Positions 8,501 to 17,322 of a DNA stretch of 35,463 bases are shown here, piece after piece (position 1 is the stretch's first letter; every line of letters starts with the position of its first letter). A program made the translations under genes and the position numbers. A model generated the notes under the pieces. That model was not told the origin of the DNA. It worked only from the letters and a program-made list of their open reading frames with translations, and searched no databases. Source of the DNA: Promethearchaeota archaeon. GTDB taxonomy: Archaea > Asgardarchaeota > Lokiarchaeia > Sigynarchaeales > SOKP01. The stretch is taken from assembly GCA_030605085.1 (NCBI GenBank), contig JAUWBH010000044.1:1-35463 (forward strand). The letters are read 5' to 3'.

Positions 8501-10258
8501 TTATTCCTCCTTTTGAATGTAATCTAAATTATCCAGGATTGCTCTTAACTTTAGAGCTTCAGATCCCCCAGATATTTGAATATTCACAACCGAATCGTCA
8601 TCTGTTCCTGCTACATTAATCTCCATCAAAAGATCTTCTGTGCGTATCTGTTTAGTCTGTCTTCGACTGAAAGCCTCCTTTAAGGGTAGATCAAGATTTG
8701 AAAATTCCGATGCGATATCAGCCCATATTTCTTTCCAATAAGCATATCTGAAAACATAATCGGTAACAGTCTGTTTATAAAGCTCAATATTACACCAGTT
8801 TATTAAATCCGACCTATTAGGAATGTCAATGCTTCCCATTAGTTTATTTCTTATTTCTGCAAGTTCGTCAATTTTTCCTTTGTTAGACGCATCTTTGATT
8901 TTTTGAGCTAGGGCAGAATATTCCTTATCGTTAATAGCTTCTACAAACGGGAGTAAATCGTATTTAACAATTAAATCGTTTTTCTGGAATTTCTTTATTT
9001 CAGTCAAATCTGTTTTTTCAGGATTACCCATTCTAAATCTTTCGGCAATTTGGTAACAAATCTCGCGATTTTTGAATCTTTTTTGAATAATGTTTAAAAG
9101 GTTTTTTGAGAATTCGTATTTACTCCCCCAATAAGGTGATTTTTCTAATTCTCTTTTCACATAAGCAACTCTATGTGAAATTACATAAGGTGCAATTGTA
9201 TTAACGACATTAACATCAATCTTCTCAAGATCCAATAGCCAAGCTAACGCTTTAGAATATCTCAAGAGGTCTTTAGCAACTCGAACGCTTAAAATTGAAT
9301 CCATTTTATTACAAACATTCTGAGCTGTGTTAAAATGACACCCAGTACATAATCCGGTACTTGGTCTAAGATCCTCGGTATTACCTTTATCAATTCTAGT
9401 ACATAAAGTAAATTCCCTAATAATCGCATGAATGTAGTTATTTACATCGCTATCGTATTGAATTTTATTTACATAATACCAAATTTCCATTAACTCATCT
9501 ATAGTTAAAATTTTGGGCACTTGAATCAGCTCGTCGTAACCACTGTACTTTTCGTCCTTACCAACTAATATCAGTTGTAAATCCTGACTTGCCGGCATAG
9601 AAATTGGAATAGAAATACCAAATCGGTCCAAAAAGGGATTGGATAATTCAAATGTCCCTATATCTTGAGGATTTATGGTCGCATACAGAGAATACTTGCT
9701 AATTGTTTTTATTGAGTCGTAGTATTTTACTGTACCCTCCGCGAGAAGCGATAATAATATATCTTGAGCGTAAGGCGTTAATCTATTAACTTCGTCAATA
9801 ATCTTCCAAAAATTCGTAACAAATTGCCTCCAGACGACTTCTTCTTTCCCTTCGTGCATTAACTTTCCTAATTTAAGCGTTCCGACCAATTTCTCTTCCA
9901 TAAGTTGTGGTTAGCCGTTAACAGCTAAGAGCAATTAACTATGACCCCTTACGATGGAATTTTCAATCTCGCTAAGTGAATTGGCAGTGAACATACGACC
10001 TAATAGTTTCACGAGGGTTGTCTTACCACCGCCATGACCACCGACTAAAAGCATTGCCGAATTGGGAACTAAAGCGTTTAGAACGCATAATGTTATTATT
10101 TCTGGTAATTGTTTTTTTTCAACCTTTTTACTTATTTCATCGAGGTATTTAATCTCTAAATTTTTTGAATGAACAAACAACTGATTGGCCTGAATTAGGT
10201 TGATTATCTTCCATATTTTTTTTCTTAAATTGCTTTCTTCATCTATTTTTTTTGACAT
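8501..10258 (-). CDS. MoxR-type AAA+ ATPase, interrupted by a 30-nt intron
   Basis: Exon 1 is 10258-9941 (106 codons); exon 2 is 9910-8501 (469 codons plus stop). Joined, they encode 575 residues. Walker A is GGHGGGKT at 73-80, Walker B is IIDEVNR with D145-E146, sensor 1 is YATINPQD (N186), and the arginine finger is FLDRFG (R202). The junction reads SIVRGH+PQLMEEKLVGTL, as expected for MoxR-like proteins. Without splicing, translation stops two codons after GH and the Walker A and B halves would be separate. The rest of the frame is clean over 469 codons and its VWA partner is intact, arguing against a dead gene. Unusual: C276, C294, C297 and C306 form a possible Zn or Fe-S site in the C-terminal half. 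Confidence 0.82.
9911..9940 (-). other. 30-nt BHB-type intron in the AAA+ ATPase gene
   Basis: The segment has two in-frame UAA codons (its second and tenth). The RNA folds as a bulge-helix-bulge. Central helix: GGUC at the exon-1 end with GGCU near the intron end (4 bp, two G-U). Bulge 1 is AUA, bulge 2 is AAC. The intron hairpin is GUUAA/UUAAC (5 bp). The outer exon-exon helix is almost absent (one G-C). Cutting after the second base of each 3-nt bulge excises exactly these 30 nt and joins CAU to CCA, the junction the protein needs. The junction has no sliding ambiguity. Confidence 0.8.
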
Positions 10259-10563
10259 TCGGATAATCCTCTGAAGATTTTCATTAAATTAAAGTAAGTT
10301 TGCCTATTTATTTTTTTCTATTTTTTATATTAAATCTAACTTCTATGTTTTTTGAATAATCTTTTCTACTTTACAAACAAACATATGTTCAAAGGCGTTA
10401 TCATTTTCTTATTATAGTAGAATTTATTAACCAACACCTCATTCTGATAAATAGTTTTCATTTTTATAAATTAAGAATTTAAAGCTTAAATATATCAAAA
10501 TATCTATTTAATAATAAGAAATTTATAATTAAAAATAGAAAATAAAAGTTAAGTAGTAAGTTT
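10259..10563. other. AT-rich region between divergent genes
   Basis: These 305 nt separate the ATPase gene (leftward) from the 7TM gene (rightward) and must hold both promoters. A TATA-like stretch, CTTAAATATAT, lies at about 10485-10495, roughly 70 nt before the rightward ATG, and TTTAATAATAA lies near 10507. No reading frame or RNA gene is seen. Confidence 0.35.
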
Positions 10564-11310
10564 ATGCTATTCGTAGAATTGGACGAGGCAACTCGAATTT
10601 CGGGATATTTAGGCATAATAAGTCTTTTTGTAGTCTTATTAATTAGTACGCTCGTTCTTACCAGGGCAATTCACAGAAAAAATAAATTACTCTATATTTT
10701 CTTTATAGTAGTTTTATTAACTCCAAGTCCATGGTATCCTTCCAATTTCGAGTTTATTTATTGGTTAATTACAGGTAATACTTTTGATTATCACATATAT
10801 ATGCTCATAGGAACAATCGGGCTTCCTATTGCGTTACTCGGTTGGATCTACATATATATGACGACATTAAAACCAGAACGCACTAAATTAATTTTAACAA
10901 TTTATATAATATTTTCAATATTTTACCATGTTTACCTATTTTATTTTCTTTACCTTGCCCCCGATGCTCCAGTAGAAAGAATGCTTGGAAATAAAACTGG
11001 TCCACTTAATATGATTCATAAAGGTTTAATAATAATTTATTTTATGGTGGCACTGACAACAGCCACAATTACGGGGATACATTTCTCTTTAGTTTCGATG
11101 AGAAGCGATGTAAGAGAAGTTCGGTGGAAAGGTAAATTTTTATTAATTTCTTTTATCTTATTTGGAATTGGGGCTGTAGGAGATGGTTTTTTTGAGGTAG
11201 CACCAATACACATGTTTATTTTTAGAACTCTTCTAACGATATCAAGTGTATTCTATTATGTAGGATTTGTAATGCCGAGTTGGATGAAAGGAATTCTTTC
11301 GTTAGATTAG
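10564..11310 (+). CDS. Seven-transmembrane protein, unknown
   Basis: The 248-residue protein has about seven hydrophobic helices (roughly residues 15-35, 42-60, 78-99, 108-130, 155-175, 192-212 and 220-238) with short loops, and an outside N-terminus is plausible. The architecture resembles the 7TM sensor module found before archaeal histidine kinases, and the ending GFVMPSWMKGIL is like the membrane exit of such modules, but no signalling domain follows: the protein stops ten residues later. It could be a stand-alone receptor or a partner of a soluble kinase. No retinal-type Lys in helix 7 was identified. Divergent from the ATPase gene. Confidence 0.65.
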   Translation: MLFVELDEATRISGYLGIISLFVVLLISTLVLTRAIHRKNKLLYIFFIVVLLTPSPWYPSNFEFIYWLITGNTFDYHIYMLIGTIGLPIALLGWIYIYMTTLKPERTKLILTIYIIFSIFYHVYLFYFLYLAPDAPVERMLGNKTGPLNMIHKGLIIIYFMVALTTATITGIHFSLVSMRSDVREVRWKGKFLLISFILFGIGAVGDGFFEVAPIHMFIFRTLLTISSVFYYVGFVMPSWMKGILSLD

Positions 11311-11335
11311 TTCTATAATTAAATAGTGATAATGT

Positions 11336-12916
11336 TTAAAATACGTATTTTTTACCCTTTTCGGGGAGAATGATATTTCCCGATAGCCCAAACTCTTTAA
11401 AGGTTTCAGGATTTTCAGTGTGTATTGGAATAATATTATCTGCATCAATTTTCTGAAGAGCTTCAATTAAATCGTCCACATTACAATGCCCGGATGAATG
11501 AATAGTTTCGGTTTTTAAAATACCGAAACGCTCTAACCAAGCATTTAATCTTTCCGCTTGCAAAATCATTTCTTGATTGAATGGATCAGTAGTTGAGTTT
11601 ATGTACATAATGGTATCAGGTTTTAGATCTAAATCAATCAATTCAGTTAGCATGTAGAAATCGAGATAAAGTAAATAGTTTTCAGGATTTTTTTTAATGT
11701 TTTTATTTGTTACATAATGATAATGTTCAAAAATCTTTTTCTGATAAGTCTTATAATCTGTTAATTTGAATTTACCCGATCCCTTCCTTGGCAAATATAT
11801 AGTGAAATATTCGTCTTTAAAATTAGGAAGGTTATAAGCGTTCTGAAACTCTTTAACTAATTTTTCGTCCATATCATCTAGTCGAGCTTTAAAACTATCC
11901 AGTAATAAAAATATTTTTGGCGTAACAGCAAAAACTCGGTTAAATTTTTTTGATAATTTATAATATAATAATATTTTATCGAGATTTCTAGAGGGACAAT
12001 TAACTAAAATTAAACCAAGGAAATCATTGATTTTTTCCTCAGATTGGTTTTGAACGTCTTTCTCGGTTTGATCATCATCTCGATACGAACCATTGTTAAA
12101 ACCTTTTAAAGATGAAACTCTCGTGCCTTCGGTAATAATTGCGATTGGATTAGAGTTTCGAGCAATTTCAATGAATTTTTTAACCCATTCACTATGAAAT
12201 CCATGCCTTCTAAAATCTCCCGTATATACAATGCTTCTGCCATCGTGCTCGATTATATAAGAACAAGCACCAGGAATTGAATGATCAACGGGATACTGAG
12301 TAATATTGACCGCACCCACTGAAGATCTAAACGAATAAGGTTTCCCAAATTCCATAATTTTTACATTTCTTCTCGTTTCTGGTTTTATATAATCTCTTTT
12401 TGTAGCCCGTTTATATTCTATTTTCTCATCTTTCTTTTGTCTTTTTTTAGGAACCATTTTAAAGAATTCATGAAACTTTAGAATTTCATCCAATAAATAA
12501 TCACTCGAAGTTTTTGAAAGAAAATCAATCATAGCGCTCGATATCCAATTCATATAGATAGGGGTATTCTGCTTAAGAAATCCTATGAATCGATAATGAT
12601 CCATATGAGCATGAGTGAGAAAAAATGCGTCCACGACATTTTTATCAGTTGGTTTTATTCTGTAAGGATCTTTCAAAATATCTGTAAACGGAACTATATA
12701 ATCATTTCTATATAATTTATTTATTGGAGGAATAAGTCCCAAATATAAAAAATCTATTATTCCGTTAAACTTACGTGGGCTAAGAAACTCTGAAAAATAT
12801 TTATTATTATCTTTGAAAGAAAGTCCAAAGTCAAAAAGAAACTTTTTATTTCCCACATTAATGAAAATTTTATTTCCTCCAATTTCATTAACTCCACCCA
12901 GGATTTCTGTTTCCAT
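11336..12916 (-). CDS. RNase J-like beta-CASP metallo-beta-lactamase nuclease
   Basis: The start chosen is ATG at 12916 (METEILGGVNEIGGNK), the normal beginning of RNase J proteins; an upstream TTG at 12949 would add 11 unlikely residues. The 526-residue protein has the zinc-binding motif HAHMDH (102-107), the distal His in YPVDHS and Asp in YTGDFRRHG, then the beta-CASP motifs: acidic motif A in ITEGTR, motif B in SSGH and motif C in PIHTE. It should be a two-zinc 5'-3' exo- and endoribonuclease acting in RNA processing and decay. A Lys/Arg-rich insertion (FFKMVPKKRQKKDEK) before motif III is unusual and may bind RNA. No clear ribosome site. Confidence 0.85.
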   Translation of the reverse strand: METEILGGVNEIGGNKIFINVGNKKFLFDFGLSFKDNNKYFSEFLSPRKFNGIIDFLYLGLIPPINKLYRNDYIVPFTDILKDPYRIKPTDKNVVDAFFLTHAHMDHYRFIGFLKQNTPIYMNWISSAMIDFLSKTSSDYLLDEILKFHEFFKMVPKKRQKKDEKIEYKRATKRDYIKPETRRNVKIMEFGKPYSFRSSVGAVNITQYPVDHSIPGACSYIIEHDGRSIVYTGDFRRHGFHSEWVKKFIEIARNSNPIAIITEGTRVSSLKGFNNGSYRDDDQTEKDVQNQSEEKINDFLGLILVNCPSRNLDKILLYYKLSKKFNRVFAVTPKIFLLLDSFKARLDDMDEKLVKEFQNAYNLPNFKDEYFTIYLPRKGSGKFKLTDYKTYQKKIFEHYHYVTNKNIKKNPENYLLYLDFYMLTELIDLDLKPDTIMYINSTTDPFNQEMILQAERLNAWLERFGILKTETIHSSGHCNVDDLIEALQKIDADNIIPIHTENPETFKEFGLSGNIILPEKGKKYVF

Positions 12917-12992
12917 TGTTAATAATTCAACAAAAAATTTTATCTTCAATTAATTAAATCTTAGAAAAGAAATTTTTCCCTTATATAAAATA

Positions 12993-13688
12993 TTATGTTA
13001 AATATAGATTATAAAGTTCGAATAATTGCTCTATAACAAAATCAGGTTGATACTGCCAATCTTTATATCCAGAGGGATATTTGTTATGGTCCCTCTTTAT
13101 CAAACACGCATGAATATTAGCTCTCTTTGCTGCATATATATCTATACTTGAATCACCAACCATCAATGCTTTAGATTTATCAGGATTAAAATTTAATTTT
13201 CCCAAAACTTTAAGAACACCTTTAGGGGATGGTTTAGCTAATTTTTGGTCTTTATCGAATCCTAATCCAAAAGTTTCGTGAAAAAAATGATCGATCGAAA
13301 AACTATTCAATATATATTCTACAATATAATCTGCAGCATTTGAAATAATTGCAAGTTTTTTACCCGAATTATACAATTTATTTAGAACATCCTCGACATC
13401 GTTATATAGATTTAATTCCTTTCGATCAATCAGTATTTTCCTAAGCTCAAAATCAATTTCGTCGAAATGTAACCAAAAATGATTGACATCACCTACGCCC
13501 CAACCTTTTAACATATCTATGTAATTATCTCCAGAAAACCAGAACTTATTTCTTTCTTTCCTACTAGGTAATGGGGCTGTTGTAAGTCTTTTAATTGTCT
13601 CAAATAATACATTATCAAAATATTCTCCGGGATTTTGAAAATTTACTAAGCAATTATCTAAATCAAATAAGTAAAAGTCAAAATTCAT
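12993..13688 (-). CDS. HAD-superfamily phosphatase
   Basis: The 231-residue protein has all four HAD motifs: the nucleophile pair in FDLDNCLV (D9 and D11), ISNAAD as motif II, the Lys of LAKPSPKG as motif III and GDSSIDIYAA as motif IV. The helical cap sits between motif I and motif II, as in phosphoglycolate phosphatase-like (subfamily I) enzymes. It should hydrolyse a small phosphorylated metabolite in the cytoplasm; the substrate is not evident. It is oriented with RNase J, 76 nt upstream of that gene's ATG, and could share its transcript. Start ATG at 13688. Confidence 0.85.
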   Translation of the reverse strand: MNFDFYLFDLDNCLVNFQNPGEYFDNVLFETIKRLTTAPLPSRKERNKFWFSGDNYIDMLKGWGVGDVNHFWLHFDEIDFELRKILIDRKELNLYNDVEDVLNKLYNSGKKLAIISNAADYIVEYILNSFSIDHFFHETFGLGFDKDQKLAKPSPKGVLKVLGKLNFNPDKSKALMVGDSSIDIYAAKRANIHACLIKRDHNKYPSGYKDWQYQPDFVIEQLFELYNLYLT

Positions 13689-13811
13689 ATTATATGTCGA
13701 AAAATTATCAAGAAATTTTAAAATTAAGTAAAAATGAATAAATAAAAATATGAAACAAAAAGCTCAATTATATATTTTTTAATCTTATCGTCTTTAAAAA
13801 AGAATATATTA

Positions 13812-13833
13812 ATCAGGGATCGTATTCTCTGAT
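13812..13833. promoter_or_regulatory. 8-bp inverted repeat in an intergenic region
   Basis: ATCAGGGA and TCTCTGAT pair over 8 bp (one G-T) around the 6-nt loop TCGTAT. It lies between two leftward genes, downstream of the zinc-ribbon gene and upstream of the HAD gene. It could be a transcript-end hairpin or an operator; nothing else distinguishes the two. Confidence 0.3.
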
Positions 13834-13904
13834 ATTCTCAAGACGTACTAATGATTTAAAAAAAACTAAAGATTTATTTAAATAATTTAGCTGAGGGAAA
13901 GGAT

Positions 13905-14276
13905 TTAGAAGAATCCGATATGGCCTATATTATTACCCTCCTCATCTAACGCGTAAACTAAACCCATAGATAAAATTTCGTCATCATCAATATCTTCGTC
14001 TTTTTTCGTTGGTTTTGCAACCCTTTTTAAAGTCTCCAACTTTAATTGAAAGATTCCTCCACATTTTTTACATTTAATGTGTATATGTTTTATCTCCTTT
14101 TTGTCATCTTCGAATTTCTCCATTTTCAAGGGTTCTAATAGGTTTTTATCTTCATTGTCGCACCCTTTTAAGAAACACTGATCGAGGCTAATCTTTTCCA
14201 TGCCTCTTCTTGCTAATGAAATCCAAGCGTAACTAGGAATCTCAAACCATAAATCTTTTTCTTCTTTTTCTGTCAT
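13905..14276 (-). CDS. Zinc-ribbon-containing small protein, unknown
   Basis: The 123-residue, highly charged protein has CKKCGG near residue 69 and CFLKGC near residue 34 (QCFLKGCDNEDK), which together could form one four-Cys zinc site across about 40 residues. The N-terminus (WFEIPSYAWISLARRGMEK) and C-terminus (GLVYALDEEGNNIGHIGFF) look folded, with an acidic linker (KKDEDIDDDE). I do not recognise the family. Single gene, ATG at 14276. Confidence 0.6.
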   Translation of the reverse strand: MTEKEEKDLWFEIPSYAWISLARRGMEKISLDQCFLKGCDNEDKNLLEPLKMEKFEDDKKEIKHIHIKCKKCGGIFQLKLETLKRVAKPTKKDEDIDDDEILSMGLVYALDEEGNNIGHIGFF

Positions 14277-14491
14277 ATTTTAATTAATTCTTTTCAAAAT
14301 TAATTTCTTAAATATCTCAAATCTATTAATTGTTTATTTTATATTTTATAGAAAAATAATTGCCTTATATTTTTCAATTAAAGCGAATAAAAACGAATTT
14401 ATTATTTGATAATACCTTTTTGGTAATTAAGCTTAATTATTATCTTTACTTATATTTGATGGAGCAAAATAATCTATTTTAAAGGATCGCC

Positions 14492-14797
14492 ATGTCAAAA
14501 AAAGAAGAATTTTCGAAGGAAACTATTGATTACGTCTCAAGGTTAGCCCTATTAGATTTAACAGAGGAAGAAAAAGAAAAATTCTCGAAACAATTAAGTA
14601 ACATAATCTCATACTTTAAAAAATTAAACGATTTAGACACGAGTAATGTGAAGCCTACTACGCACGCAATAGAGGACTTAAAAAACGTGTTTAGGGAAGA
14701 TATTCCTTGGAAATCCTTATCACACGAGGAAGCGTTAAAAAACGCTGAGCATAAAAAAGATGGTTATTTCAAAGCACCAAGAATTTTAAAAGAATAA
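14492..14797 (+). CDS. gatC: Aspartyl/glutamyl-tRNA amidotransferase subunit C
   Basis: The 101-residue protein matches GatC over its whole length: an N-terminal helix pair (VSRLALLDLTEEEKEKFSKQ), LSNIISYFKKLNDLDTSNVKPTTH, and the C-terminal belt with FREDIPW and GYFKAPRILKE. GatC stabilises the GatA amidase on GatB in the heterotrimer that converts Glu-tRNA(Gln) or Asp-tRNA(Asn) to the amidated form. Neither gatA nor gatB is in the window, so here it stands alone. ATG at 14492; the next gene on the opposite strand ends 3 nt after its stop. Confidence 0.93.
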   Translation: MSKKEEFSKETIDYVSRLALLDLTEEEKEKFSKQLSNIISYFKKLNDLDTSNVKPTTHAIEDLKNVFREDIPWKSLSHEEALKNAEHKKDGYFKAPRILKE

Positions 14798-14800
14798 ATG

Positions 14801-15805
14801 TTATTCGTCTAACATGCTGGTAAGGATCTTTATAGCGTCTTCCATGTCTCTAAGTGCTTTTTTTCGCTCTTTGGATGTCATTTGATCAAAGTTATTTGAT
14901 AAATCTATTCCAATTGATTCTATTGAGGCGACATTTTTATATTTTTTATAAATTAACTCTAAAATATAACGCTCGTAATGATCTAAAGCCTTTTTTAGTT
15001 CTATGTCATTTTTAATTTCGTCCCATAATTTTAAAGTTTCGAATGATTTAATCCCTAAATCTATTCGGAACCAACTGATCGGAAATAAGATCTCTCTTTG
15101 AATTCCCATTTCTATAACTTTGATGTTATCACGATCAATATAAAGTTTAGAAGGTATATCATCTTTCAGAACAATATTACTGTTCATAACGTAAAGATTG
15201 GCTGCTCCTTGGCTCGTACAGACTATACCGGTAGCGAATCCTTTAGCCATTCTCAAATTTTCCGAAAGATCTTCTAACTTTGAACCGTAAAACTGCAAAT
15301 ATTTTTTCCCCTTACCTTGGAACTCGATTAAGATTTTTTTTATTCCACCTTTGTCGATAATAATATCTGGAAATAAATCTTTATCTCGAGTTTTCTTATG
15401 GGCTTCCAACAATTTATTTATAATTTCAATATCCAATTTAAGCCCGGGTATAACGCAGTTTTTATTCATAAAAGCGTCAACTTCAAAATCAGCAATACCG
15501 TAAAAGAGCCTGTGATCTTTGATGATATTATAAATATTCTTAGAAATTGTGTCAATTAAAGCTTCGGCATCATCTCTAACAGTCTCGTATTTTGTCATTG
15601 TAAATGTATCTATCTGATTTTCTAAACCTTCTATGTCTTTATAAAACTCTGCCCAGCTTAATTCTGTAAAAATATTACCTTCGTTGTAGAAATTGTGATT
15701 AACATCGATGCTAACAATGCTTTTATTTCCACCTAATTCTACACCTTCCTTAGTTCCGTGTGAAAAAAGAATCGGATCAGGGGGATTATAAAATTCTATG
15801 GTCAA
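14801..15805 (-). CDS. Unknown protein, weakly PD-(D/E)xK nuclease-like
   Basis: I do not recognise this 334-residue cytoplasmic protein. The middle contains LFPDIIIDKGGIKKILIEFQGKG (described here in parts: FPDIII, then ILIEFQGKG about 12 residues later), which has the spacing of the PD...ExK core of restriction-like nucleases, but with Gln where Lys is expected. The ends are helical (KYETVRDDAEALIDTISKNI; a C-terminal basic and acidic helix pair). Start is TTG at 15805. No neighbouring methylase or defence gene supports a nuclease role, so the call is only a hint. Confidence 0.45.
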   Translation of the reverse strand: MTIEFYNPPDPILFSHGTKEGVELGGNKSIVSIDVNHNFYNEGNIFTELSWAEFYKDIEGLENQIDTFTMTKYETVRDDAEALIDTISKNIYNIIKDHRLFYGIADFEVDAFMNKNCVIPGLKLDIEIINKLLEAHKKTRDKDLFPDIIIDKGGIKKILIEFQGKGKKYLQFYGSKLEDLSENLRMAKGFATGIVCTSQGAANLYVMNSNIVLKDDIPSKLYIDRDNIKVIEMGIQREILFPISWFRIDLGIKSFETLKLWDEIKNDIELKKALDHYERYILELIYKKYKNVASIESIGIDLSNNFDQMTSKERKKALRDMEDAIKILTSMLDE

Positions 15806-15967
15806 ATAATATCAAAACAGTTTTTTATTGTTTTTTTAAATAATTTCAATAATAATACAAAAGAATTTATATAAATAATTTCTGTAATTAAAAAGAATAA
15901 CGATAGCTGTTTTTCGTTTTTAATATAAAAATATCATTATTTAATATTCTTAATAAAATTGATAACC

Positions 15968-17071
15968 TTAGTTCACGGGAAGTTTAAACGAAAATTTTGA
16001 CCCTTTGTTGCTTCCTTTAGATTCTGCCCAGATCTTTCCGCCGTGTTGTTCAATGATCTCTTTAGAGATAAATAATCCTAATCCTGTGCTCTCAAAACTC
16101 TTTGAATCGCCTATTGATCTATCAGAACGGCTGAACTTCTTAAACAATTTGCCCATATCTCGTTTTGTAATGCCAACACCGTTATCTATAATTGAGGTCT
16201 CTACGAAATTTTTACTTTTTTTAACAATAATTCTAATTTTTCCATTGTTAGGCGTGTATTTAATAGCGTTTGATAATAAATTTGTAATTACTTGTTCGAT
16301 TTTGCCTTTATCAAGCTTTAAATGGATCTCATCAGGAAGTTCCATAGTAATTTTTAAGTTTTTTTCTCTTGTTAGATATGTCATATCCTTAACGCATCCT
16401 TTAATGATATTAACTAAATTTTCTCTCTGTCTGTGTAGAGAGAAAGAACCAGAATCTATTCTTGCACTATCGAGTAAATTAAAAATCAAATTCTTTAACT
16501 TTTTTCCCGCATTCAGCGCAATTTCAACGTATTCAATAGCTTTTTCACTAAGTTCTTCTCTACACACTTCGTTTAATAATTGAATTGCTCCATAAACGGA
16601 GGATAATGGTGTTTTTAATTCATGAGACGCTAGATTTACAAAATCATTTCTAGATTCATCCATTTCTTTTAGTTTCACCTCCATCATCTTATATTGGCTG
16701 ATGTCTTTAATTACCAGTAAAATTACATCGGAATCGTTGATTTCGATTAATAAGGCTTCAACATTTACCCAAATAGCATTACCGTCTTTTTTATAAGCTT
16801 TAAGATCGAATTGCTTTACTATTTCATCTTTCATTAATATATTTAAGTTTCGTTTAAGTAATTTTAAAGAATCTGGCGAAAATTTTGGAATGGATCTGAT
16901 ATTTTTACCAATTAATTCAGATTTATTATATCCAAATAATTTTTTCATGGATGAATTAATATCCATTATTTCTCCGATATCATTAAGTAAAATTATAGAA
17001 GAAGGAAAACAATTAAAGATTTCTCGATAATTTACTATGAATCCATTAATTTTCCTTCCTAATTTTATCAC
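15968..17071 (-). CDS. Soluble PAS-domain sensor histidine kinase
   Basis: The 367-residue protein has an N-terminal PAS domain (about 15-130: IILLNDIGEIMDIN, FGYNKSELIGKN, DISQYK), a dimerisation/phosphoacceptor helix with H150 in LASHELKTPLS, and an HATPase domain with N box (QVITNLLSNAIKY), G1 (DNGVGI), F box (FKKFSR) and G2 (STGLGLFISKEI). It should autophosphorylate on H150 and pass phosphate to a response regulator. There is no membrane segment, so it senses a cytoplasmic signal. No response regulator is adjacent. Start GTG at 17071. Just upstream lie two copies of a 32-bp repeat that could regulate it. Confidence 0.92.
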   Translation of the reverse strand: MIKLGRKINGFIVNYREIFNCFPSSIILLNDIGEIMDINSSMKKLFGYNKSELIGKNIRSIPKFSPDSLKLLKRNLNILMKDEIVKQFDLKAYKKDGNAIWVNVEALLIEINDSDVILLVIKDISQYKMMEVKLKEMDESRNDFVNLASHELKTPLSSVYGAIQLLNEVCREELSEKAIEYVEIALNAGKKLKNLIFNLLDSARIDSGSFSLHRQRENLVNIIKGCVKDMTYLTREKNLKITMELPDEIHLKLDKGKIEQVITNLLSNAIKYTPNNGKIRIIVKKSKNFVETSIIDNGVGITKRDMGKLFKKFSRSDRSIGDSKSFESTGLGLFISKEIIEQHGGKIWAESKGSNKGSKFSFKLPVN

Positions 17072-17098
17072 AAAATCACCGTATCATTGTTTCTGGTT

Positions 17099-17173
17099 TT
17101 ATTTAAATAATTATTTATACATATAAATCCTTATTTAAATAATTATTTATACATATAAATCCTCATTTAAATA
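17099..17173. repeat. Tandem 32-bp repeat (2.3 copies) upstream of the histidine kinase
   Basis: A 32-bp unit beginning TTATTTAAATAATTATTTAT occupies 17099-17130 and is repeated exactly at 17131-17162; a partial third copy (TCATTTAAATA) follows to about 17173. The unit contains the palindrome ATTTAAAT and TATA-like motifs. It sits within 30-100 bp of the kinase start, in its promoter region, so it may be a regulator site array or simply a slippage product. Confidence 0.75.
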
Positions 17174-17322
17174 GAAGATCGATCAATTATTTATATTTAT
17201 AGCTTGGTTTAAAAATTTTCAATTACAAATAAGACATCTTTTATATTAATTTAAATATTTTCAATTTTTAGAAAGAATATTAATTTTTTTTTAAAGAAAA
17301 AATATATAACGTCTCGGATAAA

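Noticed and set aside
12917..12949. TTG start adding 11 residues to RNase J
   Set aside because: The ATG at 12916 begins the conserved N-terminus; the extra residues match nothing.
14801..15805. Firm call as a restriction-type nuclease
   Set aside because: Only a partial PD...ExQ pattern is visible, the Lys is missing, and no methylase or defence neighbour supports it.
15968..16583. Rightward 192-codon frame over the histidine kinase
   Set aside because: The opposite strand encodes all kinase motifs; this frame is its mirror.
17099..17173. CRISPR array
   Set aside because: The units are directly adjacent with no spacers, and no cas gene is present.
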